A stretch of 64,000 bases of DNA, taken from positions 1 through 64,000 of the forward strand of contig JAKUTR010000005.1 of assembly GCA_022448725.1 (NCBI GenBank). Reading direction: 5' to 3'. Source of the DNA: SAR202 cluster bacterium (lineage in GTDB: Bacteria; Chloroflexota; Dehalococcoidia; Lucifugimonadales; VXLM01). Under the pieces are notes generated by a model. That model ran no database searches. It had not been told where the DNA came from and saw only the letters and a program-made list of their open reading frames with translations. Position 1 is the stretch's first letter. Each line of letters starts with the position of its first letter. Shown here piece after piece: positions 44,858 to 53,450 of the stretch. The position numbers and the translations under genes are program-made.

Positions 44858-45583
44858 CTACCTATTTTCGCCTAGTGCCTCCAAGGCTTCCGTCAGATTA
44901 ATCGCTCCGGTGTACACAGCTGTCCCCACAATACTACCTTCTATACCCATCTCCGCCAGTTGTACCAGGTGATCGATTTTGGATATCCCTCCAGCAACAA
45001 GCATCTTGAGATCGGTTGATTTCAGGAGTGAACAAATTGAGTCGAAATTCGGCGCAGTTAGAGTCCCATCACGGGAGATATCGGTATACACGAATCGATT
45101 GACACCCACTGAAGCTATCTGAGAGACCAATTCGGAAGCTGAGGTCTCACTAGTCTCGGTCCATCCATGAGCCGCAACATACCCATCACGAGCATCGACT
45201 CCAATGATTATTCTCTCTGCACCCAACTCATCACACAGAGAACTTACAAAACTCTGTCCACGGAGTGCTGCAGTTCCAACGATTACTCGTTGTATGCCGT
45301 GGTCTAGAGCAGAGCGCGCTGCTTCTAATTCTCGAATGCCTCCTCCTAGTTGGACTGGAATCGGTGAATTAGAAGCTATCTCGGCTATGACTCCAATGTT
45401 GACCATCTCGCCCGATCTGGCTCCATCAAGATCTACTATATGAAGTCGGGTTGCGCCTAATTCAAGCCACTGTTCAGCTGCGGCTAGTGGTGACTCGTTA
45501 AAAACCGTCTCTTTGGAGTAGTCTCCTTGGAAAAGTCTAACGGCCTTGCCGCCACGAATATCTATAGCGGGAATGACTTCCAA
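44858..45583 (-). CDS. hisA: ProFAR isomerase (HisA)
   Basis: This 241-residue barrel isomerase opens the ribose of ProFAR in histidine biosynthesis. The start VIPAIDIRGGKAVRLFQGDY carries the catalytic Asp of IDI. IPVQLGGGIRE and the second Asp strand FVYTDISRDGTLTAPN follow. IEGSIVGTAVYTG ends the barrel. The start codon is TTG, six bases after the GuaB3-type gene stop. Both catalytic Asp residues are present, and no PriA-type fusion is evident. Confidence 0.95.
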   Translation of the reverse strand: MEVIPAIDIRGGKAVRLFQGDYSKETVFNESPLAAAEQWLELGATRLHIVDLDGARSGEMVNIGVIAEIASNSPIPVQLGGGIRELEAARSALDHGIQRVIVGTAALRGQSFVSSLCDELGAERIIIGVDARDGYVAAHGWTETSETSASELVSQIASVGVNRFVYTDISRDGTLTAPNFDSICSLLKSTDLKMLVAGGISKIDHLVQLAEMGIEGSIVGTAVYTGAINLTEALEALGENR

Positions 45584-45589
45584 GTAAGT

Positions 45590-46729
45590 CTAGCCCCTAT
45601 TTTGGAGGAACTTACCCTCGGATTTTATACTCGGAGCATGGATGAGTTCAGCCTTCTGATGAAATTCACGAATGTTGAAGGCACCAACGTAGCCCAAACA
45701 TGTTCGGAGTGCCCCTACCGAATTCATAGTTCCGTCAGACTTGGAGGAAGGGCCATACAGTACTTGCTCAATTGATCCCTTGAGACCAGGATTCACCCGT
45801 GTCCCTCGTGGCAATACTGGGTCGGGGCTTGCCATACCCCAGTTATACCCTTGTCCAGGTGACTCAGTTGTTTGCGCGAAAGGGGTCCCTATCATCACAG
45901 CGTCGGCACCTGCCGCGAAAGATTTGCAAAAATCACCACCAGTACGGATTCCTCCATCGGTGATTATAGGGACGTATCGTCCACTGCGCCGATAGTACTC
46001 TTCACGGGCAGCAGCACAGTCCAATGTAGCGGTGACCTGTGGAATACCTAAGCCCGTGCCCTCTCGAGTAGTGCATGCTGCCCCAGGACCTATCCCAACA
46101 AGGACACCATGTATCCCAGTCTCCATGATCTCAAGCGCGACGTCGTAAGTGGCACAGTTGCCAACAACCACCGGGACATTAATCATCTCAAGAAGTTGAG
46201 GGAATTTTAACCCTTCAACACTACGTGATTTGTGACGTGCTGTGGTCACCGTGGACTGCACCACAACCATGTCTGCACCTGCATCAACAGCAGTGGGAGC
46301 TAACCTCTTGGTGTTCGCGGGGGTGAGGGAGACAGCACACTTTGCACCACTTTTCTTAATCTGCTGAACACGTTCGCCAATTAGATTCTCTTTAATAGGT
46401 GCATTGTAAACTCGTTGGAATACCTTGGTTACCTCTTCCAAAGGAGCTGAGACAATTTCAGCCAGTACCTCATCAGGGTCTTCGTACTTGGTTTGTACTC
46501 CTTCAAGGTTCATAACCCCCAGCGCCCCCTGCCGATCAAATTCAACTGCCGATTTAGGGGAGATTATGGCATCCATTGCAGATGCCAACACCGGTGTCGA
46601 AAGGGTCAATCCATCAATAGTAAAGTCAAGGTTTGCAAGTTCGGGGTTGATCGTGATGGCACCCGGGGCTATCGCCACCTCGTCATATCCGTACGTTCGT
46701 CTAATCTCCTTGAAAGTACGGACATTCAT
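45590..46729 (-). CDS. guaB3: GuaB3-type IMP dehydrogenase family protein
   Basis: This 379-residue barrel enzyme lacks the CBS domains of typical GuaB. It has the catalytic-loop cysteine in GPGAACTTREGTGLG, the phosphate site IITDGGIRTGGDF and AGADAVMIGTPFA. The GuaB3 branch of actinobacteria and cyanobacteria is reported to act as an IMP dehydrogenase or GMP reductase-like enzyme; which one applies here is not readable. I chose the ATG beginning MNVRTFKEIRRT, where family homology starts, with GGAG about ten bases upstream. The longer reading adds a spurious hydrophobic leader. Confidence 0.88.
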   Translation of the reverse strand: MNVRTFKEIRRTYGYDEVAIAPGAITINPELANLDFTIDGLTLSTPVLASAMDAIISPKSAVEFDRQGALGVMNLEGVQTKYEDPDEVLAEIVSAPLEEVTKVFQRVYNAPIKENLIGERVQQIKKSGAKCAVSLTPANTKRLAPTAVDAGADMVVVQSTVTTARHKSRSVEGLKFPQLLEMINVPVVVGNCATYDVALEIMETGIHGVLVGIGPGAACTTREGTGLGIPQVTATLDCAAAREEYYRRSGRYVPIITDGGIRTGGDFCKSFAAGADAVMIGTPFAQTTESPGQGYNWGMASPDPVLPRGTRVNPGLKGSIEQVLYGPSSKSDGTMNSVGALRTCLGYVGAFNIREFHQKAELIHAPSIKSEGKFLQNRG

Positions 46730-46825
46730 CAGCGTTGACACTCCATAGCAGGGGATGGCGGGGATTATATGAGATAGGAGAAGAGCGAGCAAGGAAAACA
46801 AAGTCTACTAGTACAGCTTGGTGCT

Positions 46826-48457
46826 TCAATTTCCTGACCGATATAACTCGGTTTCTTCATTAAATGAGAACCAACTAAACCAGAAGGCGTAGTGGGTCGG
46901 TATGCGCGCTAGCTTTTCGTCTGGGCTTTCAGAGTTGATCAGGGCGTCTTCCGTTGCAATCCATTCTTTCCCATCCTCGTCCATTACTTTCATTAATGCA
47001 GTGGTGTTCTGGTTACCAGAGATGAGGCTAAACTGATGGTTACCTCTTTCGTAAATTCTCGCGGCCTGAGATTTTCCAGAAGCCAGCACAATCACATTAG
47101 TATCATCGAGGGTGTCATTTAAGAGTCTAACCTCGTTGAGTGCATCGACTTGATAGGCTTTATGGACATTCCCAATACTAAGTGTAAGAACTACTTCCTT
47201 TGGCTGAAGAGCTTCACTCTGGTTTGGAACCGGGAACATGGTATCCGGGCTGTTGAAATATTCATAGTAAATCGACCTTGAATCTGCCTCAGGTTGATAA
47301 TTACTTTCTGGATATACTCCCGTGTTGATCGATAGTACTGTCGTATCCGGATGCTCCTCGAGCCACTCCTCCCACGTGGTTAGCAACGTCGGGAAAAAGT
47401 CGAGCCTAAAGTCCGTATCTGTTAGATCACCGGAAATCGGTTGTCCATTACCCTGATGCCAAAGCGTTAAAGTTTCACGGTCATACATCACCTTGTTGCT
47501 CTGGAACAGCAGGCCCGAGGTTCCAAAGGTCGATTCAATCCCATCGAACTTACGGCTGAAAGCAATACCCGTACCACAAAGAACGCAGTAAGCCAGTGTA
47601 ATAGGTTCACTGCCAAGAGTATCATTCGCCATCTCATGAGCGTTCATGATTCGCAGCGGGTACGCACGGTGTTCACCATTGATTGACACTCCAAAGACTC
47701 GATCGTCTGGCCTAAGGTAGTTCTGCTCCCCCGACTCCACATTTGGAGGAGACTCAAGGGGCAGGATCCCATCTGGAGGAACGCCCCCCCACATAAGCTC
47801 AAAGGGGTGGATAACAAGCTTCCCGGTAGCACTCTCCAACAAGAGGTCAAAACTTTCGTCAATACTGGAGAAAAAGCGTCGTTTGAGTTGGATGTAGCCT
47901 GTAGGCGCTGGGTAATCACTAAGGTTTTGGCCCAGCCATTCAGCCCAATACGACCAGTCCTGTATCTCAGATCCAAGGTCCTGATTGGTCAACTCTTTGA
48001 TGGTAAGAATTGCTTGGTCGAACATCCTGGCAGTGGGCATGTATCTGAGCAACCCGATTATCACCGGTACCATAGTGGTGTCATTGTTAATCCGTGCTTC
48101 CTCAAATCCTTCAAAAGCATAACGGGCACCCGATCCAGCATGATCTTGGAAAGATAGTGACATAACGCCCTGGTATATTTTCGCCATAGCTACTACCGAC
48201 TCGTAATCTGCATCAGGGGTTGGGACCGTATCCACTGAAGGTGTTGGTTCGTCGGGTGCGATATCGACGACGTTTTGATCAGGTTCTGACGTGACTGTCG
48301 CAGTGGGCAGAGCAGTCGGGGGGATTGATTTCTCTTCCAAAATAGGCGGCGGCCCTTCACCAGAGCCACAGCCAAGCACCACAGCTAATAAGATGATGCT
48401 CCACACAATAAAGAATGGAAACACTTTAACTATATTTCGCTTCATTAACTTCACCAT
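46826..48457 (-). CDS. DUF3179-domain lipoprotein
   Basis: This 543-residue protein has an N-terminal signal ending in the lipobox VVLGC, followed by a long Pro/Thr-rich linker to about residue 80 and an exported C-terminal DUF3179 domain. The domain's typical strands are RAYPLRIMNAHEMANDT and TLAYCVLCGTGIAF, with its CxxC pair. It also shows YDRETLTLWHQGNGQPISG and DTTVLSINTG. The family has no known catalytic role. Start at 48457 or the ATG four codons later. It lies between hom and guaB3, same strand. Confidence 0.82.
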   Translation of the reverse strand: MVKLMKRNIVKVFPFFIVWSIILLAVVLGCGSGEGPPPILEEKSIPPTALPTATVTSEPDQNVVDIAPDEPTPSVDTVPTPDADYESVVAMAKIYQGVMSLSFQDHAGSGARYAFEGFEEARINNDTTMVPVIIGLLRYMPTARMFDQAILTIKELTNQDLGSEIQDWSYWAEWLGQNLSDYPAPTGYIQLKRRFFSSIDESFDLLLESATGKLVIHPFELMWGGVPPDGILPLESPPNVESGEQNYLRPDDRVFGVSINGEHRAYPLRIMNAHEMANDTLGSEPITLAYCVLCGTGIAFSRKFDGIESTFGTSGLLFQSNKVMYDRETLTLWHQGNGQPISGDLTDTDFRLDFFPTLLTTWEEWLEEHPDTTVLSINTGVYPESNYQPEADSRSIYYEYFNSPDTMFPVPNQSEALQPKEVVLTLSIGNVHKAYQVDALNEVRLLNDTLDDTNVIVLASGKSQAARIYERGNHQFSLISGNQNTTALMKVMDEDGKEWIATEDALINSESPDEKLARIPTHYAFWFSWFSFNEETELYRSGN

Positions 48458-48505
48458 TTATTAGAACCTTATTGGTGGTGAAAAGGTTACTGACCTAAAA
48501 CTTTA

Positions 48506-49801
48506 CTAATCCTCGACTCTTACCATAGTGCCAATTTCGGCTACCGCTTCGAGTTCTGCTAATTCGGTGATCGCTTGCTGAATGGCTGACTCTTTCGCTC
48601 GATTACTAATGAGTACGATTTCAGCTTGTAGCGTGGTGAAGTCGACCTCCTTCTGAATAACAGATGCGATACTGATTTCTAAGTCACCCAGAACGCGTGT
48701 TATTTCCGCAAGCACGCCAGGCCGCTCGACAACGTTCATTCGGATGTAGTATTTAGTTTCTAGATCCATAATTGGGCGGATCTGAGTGTTGCGTCTGAGG
48801 AAGCCTATTGATGACGAATCCTTACCATCCAAAATACCCCGAGAGCAATCAATAACATCCGCGAGAATAGAGCTAGTCGTTGGCATTGCTCCCGCGCCTT
48901 GTCCATGGAATAAAACTCGACCTGCAAGGTCCGTCTCGATTTCTATCGCATTCAGCACTCCGTCAACCTTAGCTATCATTGTGTCTGAAGATATGAATGC
49001 CGGATGTACACGTGCCTGAATACCTTCAACGTCTTTACGTGCCACAGCGATAAGCTTTATGGTGTAACCAAGCTCGGCTGCATACACGAAGTCGCGGGAC
49101 GTCAGTTTGGTTATACCTTCACAGTAAACGTTGCTATCAAACACTGGGGTCTGGAAGGCGACGGAAGCAAGGATCGCTAGTTTGTAAGTCGCATCAATAC
49201 CTTCAACGTCGTTCGTAGGATCCGGCTCCGCGTATCCTAAACCTTGCGCCTCTGCCAGAGCATCCAGAAAATCAATACCATCACGTGCCATACGTGTCAG
49301 TATGTAATTGGTTGTACCGTTTATGATGCCATTCACAGCTATGACCTCATTAGCCGAGAGATCACGCTGAAGTGGAGCGATAATTGGCGTTCCGCCGGCC
49401 ACTGTAGCCTCAAATAGGACTCGAACCTGCTTCGCGTGTGCTGCCTCCAGAATTTCTGGACCATACTTGGCCATCACGTCCTTATTAGCAGTTACGACAT
49501 GCTTCCCATTAGAAATGGCCTGGAAGATGTAATCTTTTGCAGGTACCTGCCCGCCCAAGACCTCGACGACAACGTCAACCTCGGGATTTTCAAGAACATC
49601 CTGAGGGTTAGTTGTCAGAAGGTCGGATAGGGAGTCTATTCCACGTGACTTATGGAGATCCCGTACTAGTACATTACGTAACTCAATGCTAGCACCGGAT
49701 GCGTACAACAGACTCTTACCCTTTTCAAAAATGGTGCGCGCAACACCACCACCGACGACCCCAGCTCCAAGAAGACCAATTCCTATTGTCCGGGTGGCCA
49801 T
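48506..49801 (-). CDS. hom: Homoserine dehydrogenase with ACT domain
   Basis: This 431-residue enzyme reduces aspartate semialdehyde to homoserine on the way to threonine and methionine. The NAD(P) motif is GLLGAGVVGGGVART. The catalytic core includes TANKDVMAKYG with its Lys, FEATVAGGTPII and EGIDATYKLAILA. A C-terminal ACT domain (MNVVERPGVLAEITRVLGD) is expected to sense threonine or another amino acid. It lies downstream of rpsR across a strong hairpin, so expression is probably uncoupled from the ribosomal genes. Confidence 0.95.
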   Translation of the reverse strand: MATRTIGIGLLGAGVVGGGVARTIFEKGKSLLYASGASIELRNVLVRDLHKSRGIDSLSDLLTTNPQDVLENPEVDVVVEVLGGQVPAKDYIFQAISNGKHVVTANKDVMAKYGPEILEAAHAKQVRVLFEATVAGGTPIIAPLQRDLSANEVIAVNGIINGTTNYILTRMARDGIDFLDALAEAQGLGYAEPDPTNDVEGIDATYKLAILASVAFQTPVFDSNVYCEGITKLTSRDFVYAAELGYTIKLIAVARKDVEGIQARVHPAFISSDTMIAKVDGVLNAIEIETDLAGRVLFHGQGAGAMPTTSSILADVIDCSRGILDGKDSSSIGFLRRNTQIRPIMDLETKYYIRMNVVERPGVLAEITRVLGDLEISIASVIQKEVDFTTLQAEIVLISNRAKESAIQQAITELAELEAVAEIGTMVRVED

Positions 49802-49825
49802 AAGTCCCTCATTCTATTTGTCAAG

Positions 49826-49861
49826 AAGAGGGCCCGTCCTCACTTGTGGACGGGCCCTCTT
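49826..49861 (-). terminator. Strong hairpin after rpsR, before hom
   Basis: A perfect 14-pair stem (AAGAGGGCCCGTCC with its complement) closes on an eight-base loop. It lies between the rpsR stop and the hom start. It has only a short T-rich stretch on the minus strand, so it may work as a terminator or as an mRNA-stabilising structure. Confidence 0.65.
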
Positions 49862-49884
49862 AAAGTCTGACTATGCCATACCGT

Positions 49885-50253
49885 CTAAGTAAAAGACCTC
49901 GCTTGACCAACGCTATGGTACCTATCGTAAGGGATCAGAGCCAGATAACGGGCTCGTTTCACAGCTATCGCGAGGGGCCGCTGGCATTTGGAACACATGC
50001 CGGTCTTACGCCTCGATTCAATCTTGGCCATGTCATTAACAAAGCGTTTAATAAAATCTACGTCCTTGTAATCGATTTGTTTACCTTCGACACAAGGGCA
50101 GATCCGACGCCGCTGCCTGAAGAACCTTCCTCGTGGTCTTCCTCCTGGCCTACCTCCTGGTCCACCAGGTCCGCGTCCGCCTGGTGCACTCGATCCATTT
50201 GGTCCATCTCCTCTAGGAGCTGACGGTCGTGGTTGTGTATATTCCGTAGTCAC
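49885..50253 (-). CDS. rpsR: 30S ribosomal protein S18, four-Cys form with Gly/Pro-rich N-tail
   Basis: This 122-residue protein combines an unusual 43-residue Gly/Pro/Arg-rich N-terminal tail with a normal S18 core (RFFRQRRRICPCVEGKQIDY, then GMCSKCQRPLAIAVKRARYL). The pairs CPC and CSKC give four cysteines able to hold zinc, the Cys-rich (C+) S18 type. Start is GTG with GAGAGGTGG upstream. It follows ssb on the minus strand, giving the conserved rpsF-ssb-rpsR order; rplI is absent. Confidence 0.95.
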   Translation of the reverse strand: MTTEYTQPRPSAPRGDGPNGSSAPGGRGPGGPGGRPGGRPRGRFFRQRRRICPCVEGKQIDYKDVDFIKRFVNDMAKIESRRKTGMCSKCQRPLAIAVKRARYLALIPYDRYHSVGQARSFT

Positions 50254-50271
50254 GTATCCACCTCTCGTTCT

Positions 50272-50691
50272 TTACCAGGGTAGGTCCTCAACCGCATCAG
50301 GGGCAGGCCCAGCAGGAAAATCACCTGCGCCAGTGCCCGGTGGGACACCTTCCTCACGATCAGCGGTGCGATCCAAAAATCTTACATCAAATGCCGTCAC
50401 ATCGAGACTAGTTCGTTGCTGACCATCCGCACCGGTGTATTCCCGTGTACTCAATCTACCATCAACGAACACTTTCATACCTTTCGTCACGTACTGGTTA
50501 CAGGTCTCTGCAAGCTTATTCCAGGCAGATACGTTGAACCATTCTGTCTCATCACGCTGCTCTCCTTCACTAGTTGTATACCTTCGATTGGTCGCAACTG
50601 AGAAAGAGGTCACGGGATTGCCATTGGGCGTGTACCGCATCTCGGGGTCCCGTCCAACATTACCAATGAGGAAAATCTTGTTCATAGACAT
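50272..50691 (-). CDS. ssb: Single-stranded DNA-binding protein
   Basis: This 139-residue protein has the OB-fold (NKIFLIGNVGRDPEMRYTPN, then TEWFNVSAWNKLAE and VFVDGRLSTREYT) and a flexible acidic C-terminal tail. The tail ends EDLPW, where SSB normally ends in Pro-Phe; a Trp at the last position is noteworthy because that tip binds partner proteins. It lies between rpsF and rpsR. ATG at 50691 or two codons later. Confidence 0.95.
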   Translation of the reverse strand: MSMNKIFLIGNVGRDPEMRYTPNGNPVTSFSVATNRRYTTSEGEQRDETEWFNVSAWNKLAETCNQYVTKGMKVFVDGRLSTREYTGADGQQRTSLDVTAFDVRFLDRTADREEGVPPGTGAGDFPAGPAPDAVEDLPW

Positions 50692-50710
50692 AGTGGTGAC
50701 GCCGCCTAGC

Positions 50711-51007
50711 CTACAGCTTAACTACAAGGGATCGGAGAATATCTTCCGACGAATTCAAGTAACGGTCAAGTTCCTGTGCACTGCCAGCGGCCATAGTGAA
50801 ATTTGTAAGAACGTAGTTACCTTCCATAAATTTCTTTATGGGGTATGCGAATCTCTTTATCCCCCATACATCTCGCTCAGTAAGTTCGCCTCCCCGTTCA
50901 CCCACCCAACCTGCGATGCGATCAACGATACCGCTGACCTCATCTTCAGTGGCTTCGGGGCTGAGGATAAGAACCGCTTCATACTTCCGTGTTCGCTCTG
51001 CTACCAC
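50711..51007 (-). CDS. rpsF: 30S ribosomal protein S6
   Basis: This 98-residue small-subunit protein pairs with S18 on 16S rRNA. Core pattern: RKYEAVLILSPEATEDEV, DVWGIKRFAYPIKKFMEGNY and AQELDRYLNSSEDILRSLVVK. The start is GTG with AGGAG six bases upstream. It is first in the rpsF-ssb-rpsR operon and lies about 60 bases downstream of a good extended -10 promoter. Confidence 0.96.
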   Translation of the reverse strand: MVAERTRKYEAVLILSPEATEDEVSGIVDRIAGWVGERGGELTERDVWGIKRFAYPIKKFMEGNYVLTNFTMAAGSAQELDRYLNSSEDILRSLVVKL

Positions 51008-51068
51008 TTGAACTCCTACAATTTAGACGACTACACACTTGTGCTCAACCTGCGTTTCGCGAACGTTA

Positions 51069-51077
51069 ATTATACCA
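51069..51077 (-). promoter_or_regulatory. Extended -10 promoter of rpsF-ssb-rpsR
   Basis: The minus strand reads TGGTATAAT, a perfect extended -10 with a TG plus one base. No good -35 is seen at 17 or 18 bases. Transcription would begin about 55 bases before the rpsF GTG. Confidence 0.5.
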
Positions 51078-51166
51078 TGCACGGCTGTACCTCGGTAGCT
51101 TTCAACTGTCGCTAATACTAGTCTGCCTCCACACAGCAACTATCCAGGTCAGAATATGGTCATTTA

Positions 51167-51193
51167 GGTACTGTCCGTAATGCGGACTGTACC
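51167..51193. promoter_or_regulatory. Inverted repeat, candidate operator
   Basis: Arms of 11 bases (GGTACTGTCCG and CGGACTGTACC) with one central mismatch flank a five-base loop, midway between divergent genes. It has no T-run in either direction, so a protein site is likelier than a terminator. Confidence 0.4.
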
Positions 51194-51347
51194 ACTCAAA
51201 TGAGCGTAATGGATTTGAGGATTTGAGATGGGGCTTTAGCTCACTCAAAGATCTTCACGAAACACGTGATTATCTGCTGGACTTGCTTTAGGATTTACTC
51301 GGTGGTAGAACTGAAAATACCGATAAAATGACACGCCGGAGGAAGTC

Positions 51348-52955
51348 ATGGGACAGGACCACGACGTCGTTGAAGTCCTGGTAATTGGCGCGGGCATGTC
51401 CAGTGGTGCCTTCACCTGGAGCCTCACCAAAGCTGGGTTTGGCGTGATGTGTTTGGAACAGGGCAATTGGCCCACTCCTAGTGAATACCCGGTTACAGAT
51501 GATGACTGGGAGTTACATATCTACTCGGATTACCATCTCGACCCCAACGTTCGCTCTCAGCCAGAAGACTACCCTATAAATACTGAAAACTCTCCGATAA
51601 CTCCGCTCATGTACAACGCTGTCGGGGGTAGTGCCATACACTGGGGCGCGCACTTCCCTCGAATGCGTCCATCCGACTTCCGAGTAAAGACCTTGGATAG
51701 TGTCGCAGATGATTGGCCCATCAACTACTTTGATTTGGAACCATATTTTGATCTTAACGACAAGATGACAGGAGTTGCTGGACTACATGGAAACCCCGCG
51801 TACCCACCTATGTCACCACGCCAGATGCCGCCGCTACCGATTGGGAAGCAGGGGAGCAAGTTAGTAGAAGGATTCGAAAAATTAGGCTGGCACTGGTGGC
51901 CTGCTGAGAGTGCCATCAACTCCACACACTACGATGGCCGGCCTCCGTGTACCAACGGAGGGCCTTGTATAACCGGCTGTTACAACGGAGCCAAGTCAAC
52001 GGCAGACCTGACGTATTGGCCAAAGGCGCTTCAGAATGGCGCGGTACTACATACTAATTCCAGAGTATCTCATATCACCACGAAGCCTAGTGGCAAGGTA
52101 GATGGGGTTGTCTACTTCGATACCAGTGGGGAGGTACACCATCAACGCGCGAACGTTGTGGTTATTGCTGCAAATGGTGTGGGCACACCTCGGATACTTC
52201 TTAACTCAGCCTCTGCCTCACACCCTAACGGTCTAGCCAATAGCAGTGGATTACTAGGGAAAAACCTTATGTTCCACCCTGTAGCTGCAACGGTCGGTGT
52301 TTTTGAGGATGACCTAGAAGGATATAAAGGCGCACTCGCTTGCGCCATTACGAGTTACGAACATGTCGAAACGGATCGCTCTAGAGGTTTTGTCAGAGGA
52401 TATCAACTCCAGTCTAACCGTCAACTTGGCCCATTGAATACCGCATTGGGCGGCCCATTGGAAAGAGCGATTCCTTGGGGATCCAAACACCATTCCTCAT
52501 TCACAGATAGATTCAATCACATCATCCCAATCGCTGCCCTCGGAGAGGATCTTCCTGAATTGCAAAATGAGGTCATTCTCGATAAGACATTGACCGATAG
52601 TGACGGAATACCTGCTCCAAAAGTTAATTACTCTATCAGTAAAAACAGTGAAACGATGATGACTCACGCCGTCGCCCGGTGCACGGATGTTTTGGAAGCT
52701 GCTGGTGCAACACAAGTACTCGTCAATCAGCAAATGCAAGGGGCAGGCTGGCATCTCCTAGGAACGGCTCGGATGGGTATTGATCCAGCAACTTCAGTTG
52801 TGAATCAGCATGGTAAGACGCACGATGTGGACAATCTGTACATAATAGATGGAAGCGTTTTTGTGACTGCGGGGGCTGTGAATCCGACTTCTACGATTCA
52901 GGCAATCGCACTCTATATTGCTGAACAGATGAAGCGGAACGCGAGGAACCTATGA
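51348..52955 (+). CDS. GMC-family FAD oxidoreductase
   Basis: This 535-residue flavoprotein oxidises an alcohol or sugar. The FAD motif is VLVIGAGMSSGAFTWSL. GGSAIHWGAHFPRM is the GMC second signature region. The C-terminal catalytic His is in GWHLLGTARMG, with the partner residue in GAVNPTSTIQ. GGAGG lies six bases before the ATG. The following subunit-3-like gene overlaps by four bases, so the pair resembles gluconate 2-dehydrogenase or fructose dehydrogenase complexes, but no signal or cytochrome subunit is found. Confidence 0.9.
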   Translation: MGQDHDVVEVLVIGAGMSSGAFTWSLTKAGFGVMCLEQGNWPTPSEYPVTDDDWELHIYSDYHLDPNVRSQPEDYPINTENSPITPLMYNAVGGSAIHWGAHFPRMRPSDFRVKTLDSVADDWPINYFDLEPYFDLNDKMTGVAGLHGNPAYPPMSPRQMPPLPIGKQGSKLVEGFEKLGWHWWPAESAINSTHYDGRPPCTNGGPCITGCYNGAKSTADLTYWPKALQNGAVLHTNSRVSHITTKPSGKVDGVVYFDTSGEVHHQRANVVVIAANGVGTPRILLNSASASHPNGLANSSGLLGKNLMFHPVAATVGVFEDDLEGYKGALACAITSYEHVETDRSRGFVRGYQLQSNRQLGPLNTALGGPLERAIPWGSKHHSSFTDRFNHIIPIAALGEDLPELQNEVILDKTLTDSDGIPAPKVNYSISKNSETMMTHAVARCTDVLEAAGATQVLVNQQMQGAGWHLLGTARMGIDPATSVVNQHGKTHDVDNLYIIDGSVFVTAGAVNPTSTIQAIALYIAEQMKRNARNL

Positions 52956-53428
52956 CTAACCCTCAAAAGGCCCTAAAGACCTCGTTTTTGTCGAGGGATC
53001 AGCAAAAACTCCTGTCCACTGTTATAGACGTGATCATCCCAGCAAGCAATGGGTCTCCATCGGCCTCTGATGCAGATGTGGCGACACATGTAGAATCGTC
53101 CTTATCTACGTCATCAGCTACGAGGAATCTCCTTACGTCTGGCCTCCAGGCTATTGAAGTTACGAGTGGTCGAGCATATCGCAAAAGTTTAGCGGACCTG
53201 ACGTATGAACAACGCGAGTCCCTCCTCTCAAAGATCGAATCTGCCTTACCCGAATTCTTTAATGTTCTCATTCAGCAAACTTACTCTGGGTACTACACTA
53301 ACTCAAACGTCCTTCGGTCGAAGGGCATACATGTGGGTGCACCGCAGCCGGAAGGCTTTCAAATGGAACCATTTCAAGAGAGCCTTCTAGAAAGAGTCCG
53401 ATCAAGTGGGACAAAGTATCGTACCTAG
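52952..53428 (+). CDS. Gluconate 2-dehydrogenase subunit 3-like protein
   Basis: The 158-residue protein has the gamma-subunit pattern: LSRDQQKLLSTVIDVIIPAS at the N-terminus, YRKSLADLTYEQRESLLSKI and a tail with FFNVLIQQTYSGYYTNSNVL. In characterised complexes it partners the GMC flavoprotein and often carries a Tat signal. None is visible here, so this pair may be cytosolic. The start overlaps the GMC gene's stop. The following DapA-fold gene begins 22 bases later. Confidence 0.8.
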   Translation: MTNPQKALKTSFLSRDQQKLLSTVIDVIIPASNGSPSASDADVATHVESSLSTSSATRNLLTSGLQAIEVTSGRAYRKSLADLTYEQRESLLSKIESALPEFFNVLIQQTYSGYYTNSNVLRSKGIHVGAPQPEGFQMEPFQESLLERVRSSGTKYRT

Positions 53429-53450
53429 CAGATTCAAAAAGGAGCAGCAG

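Larger units (their letters stand above)
51008..51347. other. Divergent intergenic region, no gene seen
   Basis: These 340 bases between rpsF and the GMC oxidoreductase gene hold the rpsF promoter, an inverted repeat and a doubled eight-base unit (GGATTTGA twice near 51211). I see no coding frame with plausible composition. Confidence 0.6.

Noticed and set aside
46730-46801. Hydrophobic leader on the GuaB3-type protein
   Set aside because: GuaB homologues are cytosolic and homology starts at MNVRTF; the leader is translated intergenic sequence.
50435-51115. 226-codon open frame on the plus strand
   Set aside because: It is antisense to rpsF and ssb, both unmistakable; no domain pattern is visible.
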